From DASRBN01 sp035294305 (lineage in GTDB: Bacteria; Chloroflexota; Ktedonobacteria; Ktedonobacterales; Ktedonobacteraceae), in assembly GCA_035294305.1 (NCBI GenBank), contig DATGLD010000017.1, positions 1 through 63,715 on the forward strand: 63,715 nt of DNA, in the 5' to 3' direction. Shown piece after piece: positions 50,533 through 59,146 of the stretch. How positions within the stretch are numbered: the first letter of the stretch is position 1; the number at the start of each line of letters is the position of its first letter. The notes below the pieces were generated by a model. The model searched no databases and was not told where the DNA came from. It saw only the letters and a program-made list of their open reading frames with translations. The position numbers and the translations under genes are program-made.

Positions 50533-50638
50533 TTTCAATCCCAACCGGGAGATGGGGAAAAGGTCTTGCTCCTGCCGCACCCGTACAAGACAAGTCTACT
50601 ACCAAACCCGAGAAGGCCAGGTGCAAATACAATAAGCG

Positions 50639-51403
50639 ATGAGACAACTGCAACTACTCATGGGCATGCCGGTCACTGTCGAGATTGACGATGCTGGCGT
50701 TACAGAGACCGCTATCGCGAGCGTGTTTGACTATTTTCGTGCCATTGATGATACTTTCAGCATTTACAAGGAGAACAGCGAGATTGCTCAAATCAACCGC
50801 GGCGAGCTGCCCCCTGAAGCATACAGCGATGACATGCGGACCATCCTGGCGTTGAGCGAGCAAACGCGACAGGAAACCAATGGATACTTCGACATCCTGC
50901 ACAATGGAATCCTCGATCCGTCCGGCATCGTGAAGGGCTGGGCCATTCTGCAAGCGGCGACGATGCTAAAAGAAGCTGGATTTCAGCATTTCTACATCGA
51001 TGCCGGGGGCGATATCCAGGTATCAGGCTACAAAGATGGGCAACCTGGCAGACTGTGGCGCATTGGCATTCGCAATCCGTTCAATCGCAACGAAATCGTC
51101 AAAGTGCTGGCGGTGACGAATAAGGGCATTGCTACTTCTGGCACGGCCATTCGCGGGCAGCATATCTACAATCCACATGATCCAGGACAACAATTGCTGG
51201 ATGTCGTGAGCCTGACAGTGATTGGCCCCGATGTCTATGAGGCCGACCGCTTTGCGACGGCGGCTTTCGCGATGGGAAAGAAGGGTATCTCTTTTATCGA
51301 GGAGTTGCCAGGGTTTGAGGGGTATATGATCGATACCTCCGCGCGCGCAACCTATACCACGGGTTTTGAAAGGTATGTATTGCAAAATGCTAACACGCAT
51401 TGA
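50639..51403 (+). CDS. apbE: FAD:protein FMN transferase
   Basis: The 254-aa protein has the ApbE core: MGMPVTVEI at the N-terminus, ILDPSGIVKGWAI, YIDAGGDIQVSG near 118-129, IATSGTAIRG and the C-terminal ADRFATAAFAMG. It uses FAD to attach FMN to a Thr of partner proteins with magnesium. There is no lipobox or signal peptide, so it may act in the cytoplasm or use an uncleaved path. It lies between its presumed substrate gene and the RnfD-like gene. The ribosome site is weak. Confidence 0.87.
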   Translation: MRQLQLLMGMPVTVEIDDAGVTETAIASVFDYFRAIDDTFSIYKENSEIAQINRGELPPEAYSDDMRTILALSEQTRQETNGYFDILHNGILDPSGIVKGWAILQAATMLKEAGFQHFYIDAGGDIQVSGYKDGQPGRLWRIGIRNPFNRNEIVKVLAVTNKGIATSGTAIRGQHIYNPHDPGQQLLDVVSLTVIGPDVYEADRFATAAFAMGKKGISFIEELPGFEGYMIDTSARATYTTGFERYVLQNANTH

Positions 51404-52907
51404 TGATCTGCTTGATCGCATCACTATGTATCGCCTGGTGCTATACGTGCTGATCGCCTCTATTGCTCTAGCGGAGGTGCTCTCATTTTTTCACCTGCTG
51501 TCTTTCTCGCCACTCGCGCTGCTGGTATCAACTGGCTTTCTCGTTCTGATGTGCTGGGCGGCGAATACGATCCTGGCCCGCATCTTCGCCGTTTCGACCA
51601 ACGTGGAATCGGCCTATATTACGGCGCTGATCCTGGCGCTGATAATCGACCCCCTTTCGTCGGCGAGCGACCTGGCGTTTCTCGGCTGGGCCGCTATCCT
51701 GGCGATGTCCTCTAAATACATTCTCTCCATTCGCAACAAGCACATTTTTAACCCTGCCGCGATTGCGGTCGTGATTACCTCGTTCGCGCTGGGCGATTCG
51801 GCTAGCTGGTGGATAGGAACCGCGAGTATGCTACCTGTGGTATTGATTGGCGGAGCGCTGCTGGTGCGCAAATTGCGTCAGACCGAGATGGTGTTGTTCT
51901 TTATTGGGGCTTCCCTGCTCACAGTTTGTTTCGTCAGCATCACACAAGGGCTTGCTTTGACCAAAGAACTTCCTCTATTGCTGCTCGAATCGCCCCTCTT
52001 TTTCTTCGCCGCGATCATGCTGACAGAGCCATTAACAGTACCACCGACACAAACGCTGAGGGATATCTATGCTGTGATTGTGGGTATCCTGTTCACACCG
52101 CAAATTCATATCGGCCCGGTTTATTCGACGCCCGAACTGGCGCTGGTGATCGGCAATCTTTACTCATACATCGTGAGCCCCAAGTTCAGAGTGTCGCTCA
52201 AGTTGCGCAAAAAAAGTAAGATCGCGTCCGATATCGTGGATTTCGTTTTCAAGCCATCACAAAAACTGGCGTACCGGCCAGGGCAGTATATGGAGTTTAC
52301 GCTTGGGCACCCAAAACCCGACAGCAGGGGCAACCGGCGCTATTTTACGCTTGCCTCTTCCCCGACCGAGGAACACCTGCGCCTGGGCGTGCGCTTTTAC
52401 GAAAACAGCAGTACCTTCAAACAGGCCCTCTATCGCATCGATGCCCGTACAAACATCCTGGCGGGACAGATTGCCGGGGATTTTACGCTGCCACCTGACC
52501 CGAACGAAAAGCTGGTCTTCATTGCCGGCGGCATCGGCATTACGCCCTATCGCAGCATGTTGAAATACTTGCTCGACACAGGACAGCGACGCGATATCGT
52601 GCTGTTTTATGTCAACCGGACGGCAGATGAGATCGCCTACAAGGACATTTTAAGCGAGGCACAGGCGAAACTTGGCATCAAGGTATTCTATACGCTGACC
52701 AGTACGCAGGCTATTCCGCGCAACTGGACTGCCCTGGCAGGCCGCTTGAACGAGCAGATGATTCTAAGAGCGGTCCCAGACTACGGGGAGCGCACTTTTT
52801 ACCTGTCAGGTCCCCCAGGGATGGTGAGAGCGTATGAACAGGTGCTTAAAAATATGCATGTTGGCCGCGAGCAGATCAAAAAGGACTTTTTCCCCGGACT
52901 TGTATAG
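51387..52907 (+). CDS. RnfD/NqrB-like membrane domain fused to an FNR-type flavin reductase
   Basis: The start at 51387 is favoured because MLTRIDDLLDRITMYRLVL is typical of the family; ATG 51375 is possible. It overlaps apbE by 17 bases. About seven hydrophobic spans (1-255) with SKYILSIRNKHIFNPAA resemble RnfD/NqrB. Residues about 275-505 form a ferredoxin-NADP reductase module: RYFTLASSP (FAD), FIAGGIGITPYRS (NAD(P)) and LSGPPGMV. It likely passes electrons from NAD(P)H through the membrane to the FMN-carrying protein. Confidence 0.78.
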   Translation: MLTRIDDLLDRITMYRLVLYVLIASIALAEVLSFFHLLSFSPLALLVSTGFLVLMCWAANTILARIFAVSTNVESAYITALILALIIDPLSSASDLAFLGWAAILAMSSKYILSIRNKHIFNPAAIAVVITSFALGDSASWWIGTASMLPVVLIGGALLVRKLRQTEMVLFFIGASLLTVCFVSITQGLALTKELPLLLLESPLFFFAAIMLTEPLTVPPTQTLRDIYAVIVGILFTPQIHIGPVYSTPELALVIGNLYSYIVSPKFRVSLKLRKKSKIASDIVDFVFKPSQKLAYRPGQYMEFTLGHPKPDSRGNRRYFTLASSPTEEHLRLGVRFYENSSTFKQALYRIDARTNILAGQIAGDFTLPPDPNEKLVFIAGGIGITPYRSMLKYLLDTGQRRDIVLFYVNRTADEIAYKDILSEAQAKLGIKVFYTLTSTQAIPRNWTALAGRLNEQMILRAVPDYGERTFYLSGPPGMVRAYEQVLKNMHVGREQIKKDFFPGLV

Positions 52908-52920
52908 GGGATGCCGCATA

Positions 52921-52989
52921 TCCTGTAGGGACAGCGCCTCGTGCCTGTCCTCTACGCCGGGACCGGGACAAGCCGCTGTCCCTACAGGA
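52921..52989. repeat. GTAGGGACAGCG palindromic interspersed repeat, copy 4
   Basis: The 16-bp arms TCCTGTAGGGACAGCG (52921-52936) and CGCTGTCCCTACAGGA (52974-52989) are perfect complements with a 37-base centre. It sits 13 bp after the reductase stop, which is not within the repeat. The remaining 245 bp to the disrupted methyltransferase show nothing else. Confidence 0.85.
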
Positions 52990-53234
52990 CGCGGGTTCTG
53001 GCCACCTCTTTACTCTCCTCGTTCTTCCCCTGCTTCTCCCTGGCGTTTGTGGAACCTGTACAACCACCAGTCCTGTAGTGGACTCTCAGCCCTCTCGCTT
53101 TGCAACTCTGATCTGTTCTACTTTTGGGGAATCACCAGGTCTGCCACTGATGCGAGAGGAATTTCTCGCGGGTATACTATTTGAGCGTAATTATTTTCTC
53201 GTCGAGAAATTCTTAAAAATCTATCACCTGCTAT

Positions 53235-54258
53235 CTATCTAGCTAGCGCAGCCCAGGCGGCAGCTTTTAGAGCCTCGTCAACCAGGGGAAACATTTCCAG
53301 CACGTGACAAAATTCTTCCCCTTTCAGACCATAAAGATGTGCGATAAGCCCATCCAATTCGGCTCGTAATGCCGCCCTCTCCCGCGCTTCGATAGCAACC
53401 GGCACGGGCGACCAGCTTGAACCGGGCATGACCGTTTCCCATAACGCGCCGTATTCAGGCGTGATGCAGGTAAGCCGCGCGGCCCGCTCCACAATCATTC
53501 TGAACAGGGCATCCTTTCTCGTCAGGCGAGGTACCGGCAACTGGTAGATATAGAACATATTTAGATTAGCCGAAATTTTCTGCCCAATGAAATAGTCTGC
53601 GACAAAGCTGTTCAGGATGGCGACAAGATAGAGCAGTTCGCAATCATCAATCAACATGGAACCATTGCCTGGATCAAGCCGGCGCGAAACGAACAGCGAA
53701 TTTCCGGCGAAGACGTTACCGGGCAGAATAGTAGCAATCAGGGTACGCCGGTCGGTCTTGCGCCCAATGGCGCGGTATGCCAGGCGGTAGTACTGGTAAT
53801 CCAGCTTCTGACCGCCATCACTCCTGCGACCGAGCAGCCCACGTCGTCCTTCCTGTTCAAGCACCCAATAGCGAGGCCGTGCCAGCGTGGTCAGCGAATG
53901 GTACGCAGCGAACTGGTGAATCATTTTGCCCTCGTAGAGCGGCAGACAGCCCGGTACAGGTTCTGTCCGAAAGAGGAAACTATCGTTGGTCATATGCAAC
54001 TCGTTCGCCAGCACCAGGTTCCATGTTTCCGCGCGTCTTTCGCCCAGCAATGGATACTCCAGCATCTTACGAGCAATACGTTTATCCATCTCGTGCTTGA
54101 ACTCCATAACCGAAAGCGAAACAGGCGCGAGACGGCGAATAAGAGTGAGGGGAATCTCCACTGCACCATGCTCAGGAAAGGATTGCAGTTCAGCGATATC
54201 CTGGCGCATAAAAGCCGCCGGGAACGCCTGTGTCTGCCCACCCTTTTCGAAGGTCAGC
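53235..54258 (-). pseudogene. 3' part of a disrupted N6-adenine DNA methyltransferase gene
   Basis: This fragment encodes about 339 residues from LTFEKGGQTQAF to the natural TAG-type end. It matches the C-terminal part of Eco57I-like methylases, including PRYWVLEQEGRRG and LNMFYIYQLPVPRLTRKDA, where target recognition usually lies. On its own it starts in sequence of the inserted element. Joined to the fragment at 59147-60431, with one copy of the TCAGC duplication removed, it gives a single continuous 767-aa frame. Confidence 0.8.
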
Positions 54259-54428
54259 TGGTAGTAAGCGTAAAGAGTGGTTCTTACACACATTTGGTGA
54301 AGGATGAGTTTACAGACGCCTCATGAAGGCATCACCCCAAATTGCTCAGACCATCGACGAGAGGAATAGAATAGCTCAAACGCATGTTCTAGAGAAAAAA
54401 GAGATGTGGAAGGATGGTGGAAGCGTTG

Positions 54429-56041
54429 ATGAACCTAGAAGCAATCTTGGGCTTGCCAGAAGGATTGGAGGTGGTCAGCGGTGATGTCACCGATCAGGTG
54501 ATCACTCTGACGGTCGTTTCAACCCAGCAGAAGCCCTGCTGCCCGCTGTGTGGGAGAAGTGCCTCCCGTGTGCATAGCCATTACCGTCGTCAACTGACAG
54601 ATATGTCGTGCGCGGGACGGCGCGTTCGCTTCCTGCTGCATGTGCGCAAATTCTTTTGCGATGAGCAGAGCTGTGTGCGCAAAATCTTTACTGAGAGGCT
54701 TGACCCCTTCATCCACCCCTGGGCCCGGGTGACCACCCGCTTGTTTCAGGCGGCCCAGCAGATCGGTCTGGCGACCAGTGGGATGCTGGGCGCACGATTA
54801 GGCAAGCGGCTCGGGATGCAGACCTCCTGGATGACGGTGATCCGCCGGATGATGGTTCTGGCCACCCCACCAGTTGAGCAGGTTTCTCAGCTGGGCATTG
54901 ATGATTTCTCGTTTAAGCGTGGGCGCACGTTTGGAACGATCCTCGTCGACCTGCAAAGCCATGAGGTGATTGAGGTGTTGCCTGATCGCAAGGCAGAAAC
55001 GGCTGCTGCCTGGATGGCTTCTCACCCGGAAATCAAGCTGGTGAGCCGGGACCGCGGCGGCGACTATGCTTCTGCGGCGGCCAGTGGCGCTCCGCAAGCC
55101 AGACAGTGCGCGGACCGATTCCATCTACTCAAAAATCTTGGCGAGGCAGTGGAGGGAGTCTTGGCACGCCATCTTGCCGCTCATCGCAGCCGCGTCGCGC
55201 AGGAATCAAGAGCCACCCCTCTCCCCACAGAGCACGCCATCCACCCGCCGAAGCTGAAGCCAAAGCAAGCCGCGATCGCACAGGCGAAGCGAGAGCAGCG
55301 CCTGGCTCGCTACCAGCAAGTGGTGACGCTGCGCCAACAAGGCTTCTCGCAGACGACCATTGCTGAGCAGGTGGGCGTCGGCCATGCCACGGTCTCACGC
55401 TGGCTCGCTTATGGCACCTTTCCTGAACAACAACCGCGCCCGCGCAAGATGGAACTGGATGCACACCTGTCCTATCTGCGCCAACGCTGGGAAGCTGGCT
55501 GCCACAATATTGCTCAGTTGTATCGGGAACTCGTCGCCCGTGGCTACCCCCACCCCACTCCTATTGGTCCGTCTATGAGCAGCTGGTCCGCTTCCTGCCC
55601 TCTGGCAGGAAGAACCACGAGGTACCCGATCAACTGCCGCGCCCTCCGGTCCTCGCACGACAGGCGGTGTTCCTGTTTCTTCGCCGCTCCGAAGAACTGG
55701 AAGCTGAACACCTGGAAACACTGGCTCTGCTTCGATCTCTGCACGCCGAAGTAGAACAGGCGTATGAGTTGGTCCAACAGTTTGCTCACCTGCTGCGGGC
55801 ACGCACGGGAGAACCGCTCGACGACTGGCTCCAACGGGTGAAAGCCAGCCAGATCCGCGAATTGCAGGGGGTTGTGCGGGGGATTGAGCGAGACAAAGCC
55901 GCCGTGGTAGCAGGACTGACCCTTCCTCAAAACAACGGAGTGGTGGAGGGCCACGTGAACAAGCTCAAGTTAATTAAACGGATGGGATATGGACGGGCAG
56001 GCTTCCCTTTGCTCCGCCAGCGTGTTCTCCATGCCTTCTAG
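54429..56041 (+). pseudogene. ISL3-family transposase, frameshifted
   Basis: The N-terminal part holds a zinc-finger-like CCPLCGRSASRVHSHYRR and the transposase region with QLGIDDFSFKRG and VSRDRGGDYA, the first two acidic residues of the DDE site. Near 55560-55575 the frame breaks: continuing one base back gives YWSVYEQLVRFLPSGR and on to NNGVVEGHVNKLKLIKRM, which has the catalytic Glu. The old frame runs to 55754. A single-base deletion in the C-rich tract is the simplest cause. GGAAG precedes the ATG at 54429. The left end resembles ISL3 ends (GGCATCACCCCAAATTG at 54328); the right end was not found. Confidence 0.8.
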
Positions 56042-56129
56042 CATCAAAGCATGATTCACCAGGGGAAGCCATGCCATATCTGTAAATCAGCGAACTGGTC
56101 AATGCCCCAAAAACGAAGCCGCTTTTGCC

Positions 56130-56154
56130 CTGAGATGTGAGCCCTTGACCTGAA
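56130..56154. repeat. 25-bp inverted repeat paired with 59038-59062
   Basis: The 25 bases starting CTGAGATGTGAGCCC are exactly complementary to 59038-59062, so the two copies face each other around the VOC gene and the inner ISL3 element. Similarity continues outward for about 30 bases (ATGCCCC block). A separate 13-bp stem, CAAAAACGAAGCC (56108-56120) with its complement at 56229-56241, lies beside it. The 255-bp gap around this holds no gene. Confidence 0.6.
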
Positions 56155-56295
56155 TCAGGAGCGACTTCTGCTTCCTGGCCTGGAGAAACCGCTCCCATCC
56201 GGCTTTTTCTATCACTACCTTGTCAATTGGCTTCGTTTTTGTTTGGGCTATCGACCAGAAAGAAGTTTCGAAGAACCCTCAGGGGACAAAACCTA

Positions 56296-56715
56296 TCAGC
56301 CAGCGCCGTGGATGGCGATGACATAGCCGTCAGGGTCCTGGAACACGAAGGTGAGCCCAAAGGGTGTATCGAAGGGGTCCGTGAGAATCGGTACGCCGCG
56401 ACTCTTCAGATGGGTATGCAGGGCCTTGGCATCGTCAACATGCAGCGACAGTGACACTCCCAGCCCGGGGGGACCAGCTTCCAAGTCTGTCCCCGGGAGT
56501 GGCTCGCGAAGCCCAAAGGGGATGGTTGATGTCTCGAACACCACCACACCAGTCACGCCCTCGGGCGTAGGCGCACGTTTGAGGCCGATCTCTTGTTGAT
56601 AGAAAGCTGTCGCGCGTTCAAGATCGCGAACTTGAAGGGCTAGGAAGTCAGGGCCCGAAACATGGGTCACCGGGGCCGCTGCGTGAGGTTGATCTCCTGG
56701 CGGAGTCTTTTCCAT
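56296..56715 (-). CDS. VOC/glyoxalase-family protein carried by the mobile region
   Basis: The ATG at 56715 has AAGGA upstream and gives 139 aa. Typical VOC features are DFLALQVRDLERATAFYQQE at the start and LTFVFQDPDGYVIAIHGAG at the end, with the metal-ligand Glu/His positions only partly kept. VOC proteins include glyoxalases, dioxygenases and antibiotic-binding resistance proteins; none can be chosen. It lies between the two ISL3 genes, so it probably moved with them. An upstream in-frame extension of about 66 codons has no ribosome site. Confidence 0.72.
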   Translation of the reverse strand: MEKTPPGDQPHAAAPVTHVSGPDFLALQVRDLERATAFYQQEIGLKRAPTPEGVTGVVVFETSTIPFGLREPLPGTDLEAGPPGLGVSLSLHVDDAKALHTHLKSRGVPILTDPFDTPFGLTFVFQDPDGYVIAIHGAG

Positions 56716-57000
56716 GTTTCCATCCTTTCCGTCTTTGATCCTCGTACCGGGTGGGAGAGGCTTTTCATCTTCATCCACCCCGAGAGAGCGTGGTCCGCAA
56801 TGCGGGAACGAATCGATGCCACGAGCAGCCGGTGCGACCAGCGGTCTTCCTCCTGCACAAGCGGCACATGGAGTGTTCCAATAGTCAGTCCGTCTGAGAC
56901 GCGTGGATACCATTTACAACACTCAAGAACAGTATACCAGAGGGGAGCGGTTTTCTCAAGAAACGCGTGTACCAGTGTTTGTTTATGCTACTCTAATAGA

Positions 57001-59005
57001 GGCTCATCCTAACATTTGGGGAACAGGGCCTGCTTGCTTCCAAAAACAGAGAGCTGAATGAGGGCGGAGGAAGCGAAGATACACCAGTGGTCCGAAGAGC
57101 AGGGAGCGAAAGACGACTAGACAGCGTGGAGAACTTTCACACGTAACAGATCGAGATGAGCACGACCAAACATTTGGCGCTTCAGAAATTTGAGCCGGTT
57201 GACATGCCCTTCCGTGGTGCCATTACTCCAAGGCAAGGAGAAGGCCGCGTGAACAGCGGCATAGTCTCGACGAATCCCGTTGACAAAGCTGCCCAGTTCG
57301 GTCACGTGAGAGGCTTTGGCTTGCTTGAGCCAGGAGTCCAATGCTTCCGCCTGGCCTTCTTTGAGCATGGTCACAAACTCCTGGCTCAAGAGGTAGACGA
57401 CGCGAAGCTCCTCGTTGAGGTTCATCTGCGCAACCCGTTGTTTTTGCACCTCGGTGAGTTTTGAGGGTGATAAGATCATCAGGAAGGCTGCGCCGCGCGA
57501 GGAAAGGCGCCGTTTCCTCGGCTTGGGTGCCAGACGCAGTTTGCGCGGTGGTCCTTGCCTGGGCGAAGGCGGAAGTTCTGTGCGCCATTCACCAAGCACG
57601 TGTCTAAGCAAGGATGCTGAGCCGGTGTAACCACGTTCCTTGATCTCAGAGAAGAGGCGTGAGCCTGAATGCTCTCCAGCGCTCCAGCGTTCACGGAGAT
57701 AGACCAGATAGGGATCGAGCTTGCTCTTGCCAGGCGCTCGCAGTCCGGAGCCGGGAGCCCGTTCCGGGAAGGCATCTGAGGAAGGATATCGCTGGACGAT
57801 GCGCCGACTCATCTGCAGCTCGCGAGCGATCGCCCGTTGTCCCATTCCCGCTCGGTGCAAAGCCAGAATATGCTCATAACGAGCATAGCGCTTGTCTCGG
57901 CTGATCTTCTTCTTGCGTTCCGCGTAGGTCAAGCAAGCAAGCTCCATCTCTTGATCCATCAGCACAGGTGAGAGTTCTGGCTGAACCTGCTCTTGTGGCT
58001 GATCGGTTCTCTCAGCCGGTGACCTGCCTGCAGAGACGTTCCTTGTCACCGTGCCCGTCTGATCATTCAGAGAACCTCCGCGGCCCTGATTGCTGGCGGA
58101 CACGGCTTTGAGTGCAATATCCTCAATCTCTGGTAAACAGGTGCGCTTGCGATCCAAGAAGCGTTGCAGGTGTTCGCGCAGGTTTTGCACGAGATGGTAG
58201 CGGTCCGCCACCTGAGTGGCATGAGGCAGCGCCCGCTTGACTGCATCCGCGTAGGCACTGGCCCGATCTCGGCTGACGACTTCAATTTCTTGATGCCTTG
58301 CTAACCAGGGCAAGACCGCTTCAGCAGTGCGGTCAGGCAAAAGATCGAGGGGCTTGCCCGTCTCAATGTTGACGAGAATGGTTCCGTAGCTGTCTCCACG
58401 CCTCATGGCAAAATCATCTATTCCCAACACCCGCACAGGTGTATCGGAAGGGGGAGAGATGCTGCGCAGGTAGCGCAACAGAGTTGGCGCCTTGACTTTC
58501 ATCCCGAGTCGAGGAGCCAAGCGCTCACTCACCTCTGCACTGGCAGAGAGCCCAATGGCTTTGAGCTCCTCCAGCAGGCGATTACTTATTCTGGCCCAGG
58601 GCTGGACCAGGTCGGCAAGCCGCTCGGCAAACACCTTGCGGGGACAGGTAGCGGTCCGACAAACAAACTTGCGCACACTGAGCCGAAGCATCACCTTGCG
58701 ACCCCCGCATGGAACGTCGTGAACCGTTCGCTGATACTGACAGTGAACAGAGTCCGAGGGGTTTCCACACCCAGGACAGCATGCGCAAGGCGGTGTGGAG
58801 ATCACTTCGACTGTGAGCTGAGTTTGGGTGATCTCAACCTGACCAATGACCATCCCTTCGGGTAAGGGCAGAAACGGGGACCTTTCCATCGCCATCATCC
58901 TCCTGAAAAGCGGAAGCACCTTGCTTGTATCTTTTCCAAGAGTATATCACCGAGCATCAATCAAAGCAGTAAGCAGGCACTGTTCCCCAAATGTTGGGGT
59001 GATCC
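57001..59005. mobile_element. ISL3-family insertion sequence, nested and apparently complete
   Basis: Inverted ends of about 38 bp start GGCTCATCCTAACATTTGG at 57001 and GGATCACCCCAACATTTGG on the minus strand from 59005, with five or so mismatches. The 2,005-bp unit contains one intact transposase gene and little else. A clear 8-bp target duplication is not visible; only AATA is shared at both flanks (56995-56998, 59008-59011). It is nested inside the larger mobile region. Confidence 0.75.
57117..58889 (-). CDS. ISL3-family transposase (intact)
   Basis: The chosen ATG at 58889 has AGGAGG nine bases upstream and gives 590 aa. The N-terminal CACCPGCGNPSDSVHCQYQR zinc-finger-like region, the DDE acidic residues in VLGIDDFAMRRGDSYG and VVSRDRASAYADA, and the Glu in NGTTEGHVNRLKFLKR are all present, and the frame is unbroken. 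An insert of about 100 residues in the middle (around RYARYEHILALHRAGMGQRA) carries a helix-turn-helix. It would move the 57001-59005 unit and possibly related ends. Confidence 0.88.
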   Translation of the reverse strand: MERSPFLPLPEGMVIGQVEITQTQLTVEVISTPPCACCPGCGNPSDSVHCQYQRTVHDVPCGGRKVMLRLSVRKFVCRTATCPRKVFAERLADLVQPWARISNRLLEELKAIGLSASAEVSERLAPRLGMKVKAPTLLRYLRSISPPSDTPVRVLGIDDFAMRRGDSYGTILVNIETGKPLDLLPDRTAEAVLPWLARHQEIEVVSRDRASAYADAVKRALPHATQVADRYHLVQNLREHLQRFLDRKRTCLPEIEDIALKAVSASNQGRGGSLNDQTGTVTRNVSAGRSPAERTDQPQEQVQPELSPVLMDQEMELACLTYAERKKKISRDKRYARYEHILALHRAGMGQRAIARELQMSRRIVQRYPSSDAFPERAPGSGLRAPGKSKLDPYLVYLRERWSAGEHSGSRLFSEIKERGYTGSASLLRHVLGEWRTELPPSPRQGPPRKLRLAPKPRKRRLSSRGAAFLMILSPSKLTEVQKQRVAQMNLNEELRVVYLLSQEFVTMLKEGQAEALDSWLKQAKASHVTELGSFVNGIRRDYAAVHAAFSLPWSNGTTEGHVNRLKFLKRQMFGRAHLDLLRVKVLHAV

Positions 59006-59146
59006 CCAATATCATTGACAAATACAAGTGTTCATGGTTCAGGTCAAGGGCTCACATCTCAGAGCAAAGCTGCTGGGCAACTTTCGGGGCATTTCCCACG
59101 AGCTTCACCAAATGTGTGTAAGAACGACTTTTCATGATTACTACCA

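Larger units (their letters stand above)
54259..59146. mobile_element. 4,888-bp mobile region with 44-bp inverted repeats in a methyltransferase gene
   Basis: The ends 54259-54302 and 59103-59146 are inverted repeats matching at 39 of 44 positions; the outer nine bases TGGTAGTAA and the inner 23 bases are perfect. The 5-bp TCAGC flanks both sides (54254-54258, 59147-59151). Inside lie a broken ISL3 transposase gene, a VOC-family gene, and a complete ISL3 element at 57001-59005. No intact transposase for the outer ends is evident. TG...CA ends and a 5-bp duplication would fit an IS21- or Tn7-like non-autonomous unit, but this is inference. Confidence 0.8.

Noticed and set aside
56716..56913. 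N-terminal extension of the VOC protein
   Set aside because: In-frame but no ribosome site at the far start, unusual composition, and the internal ATG has AAGGA and begins a normal VOC domain.
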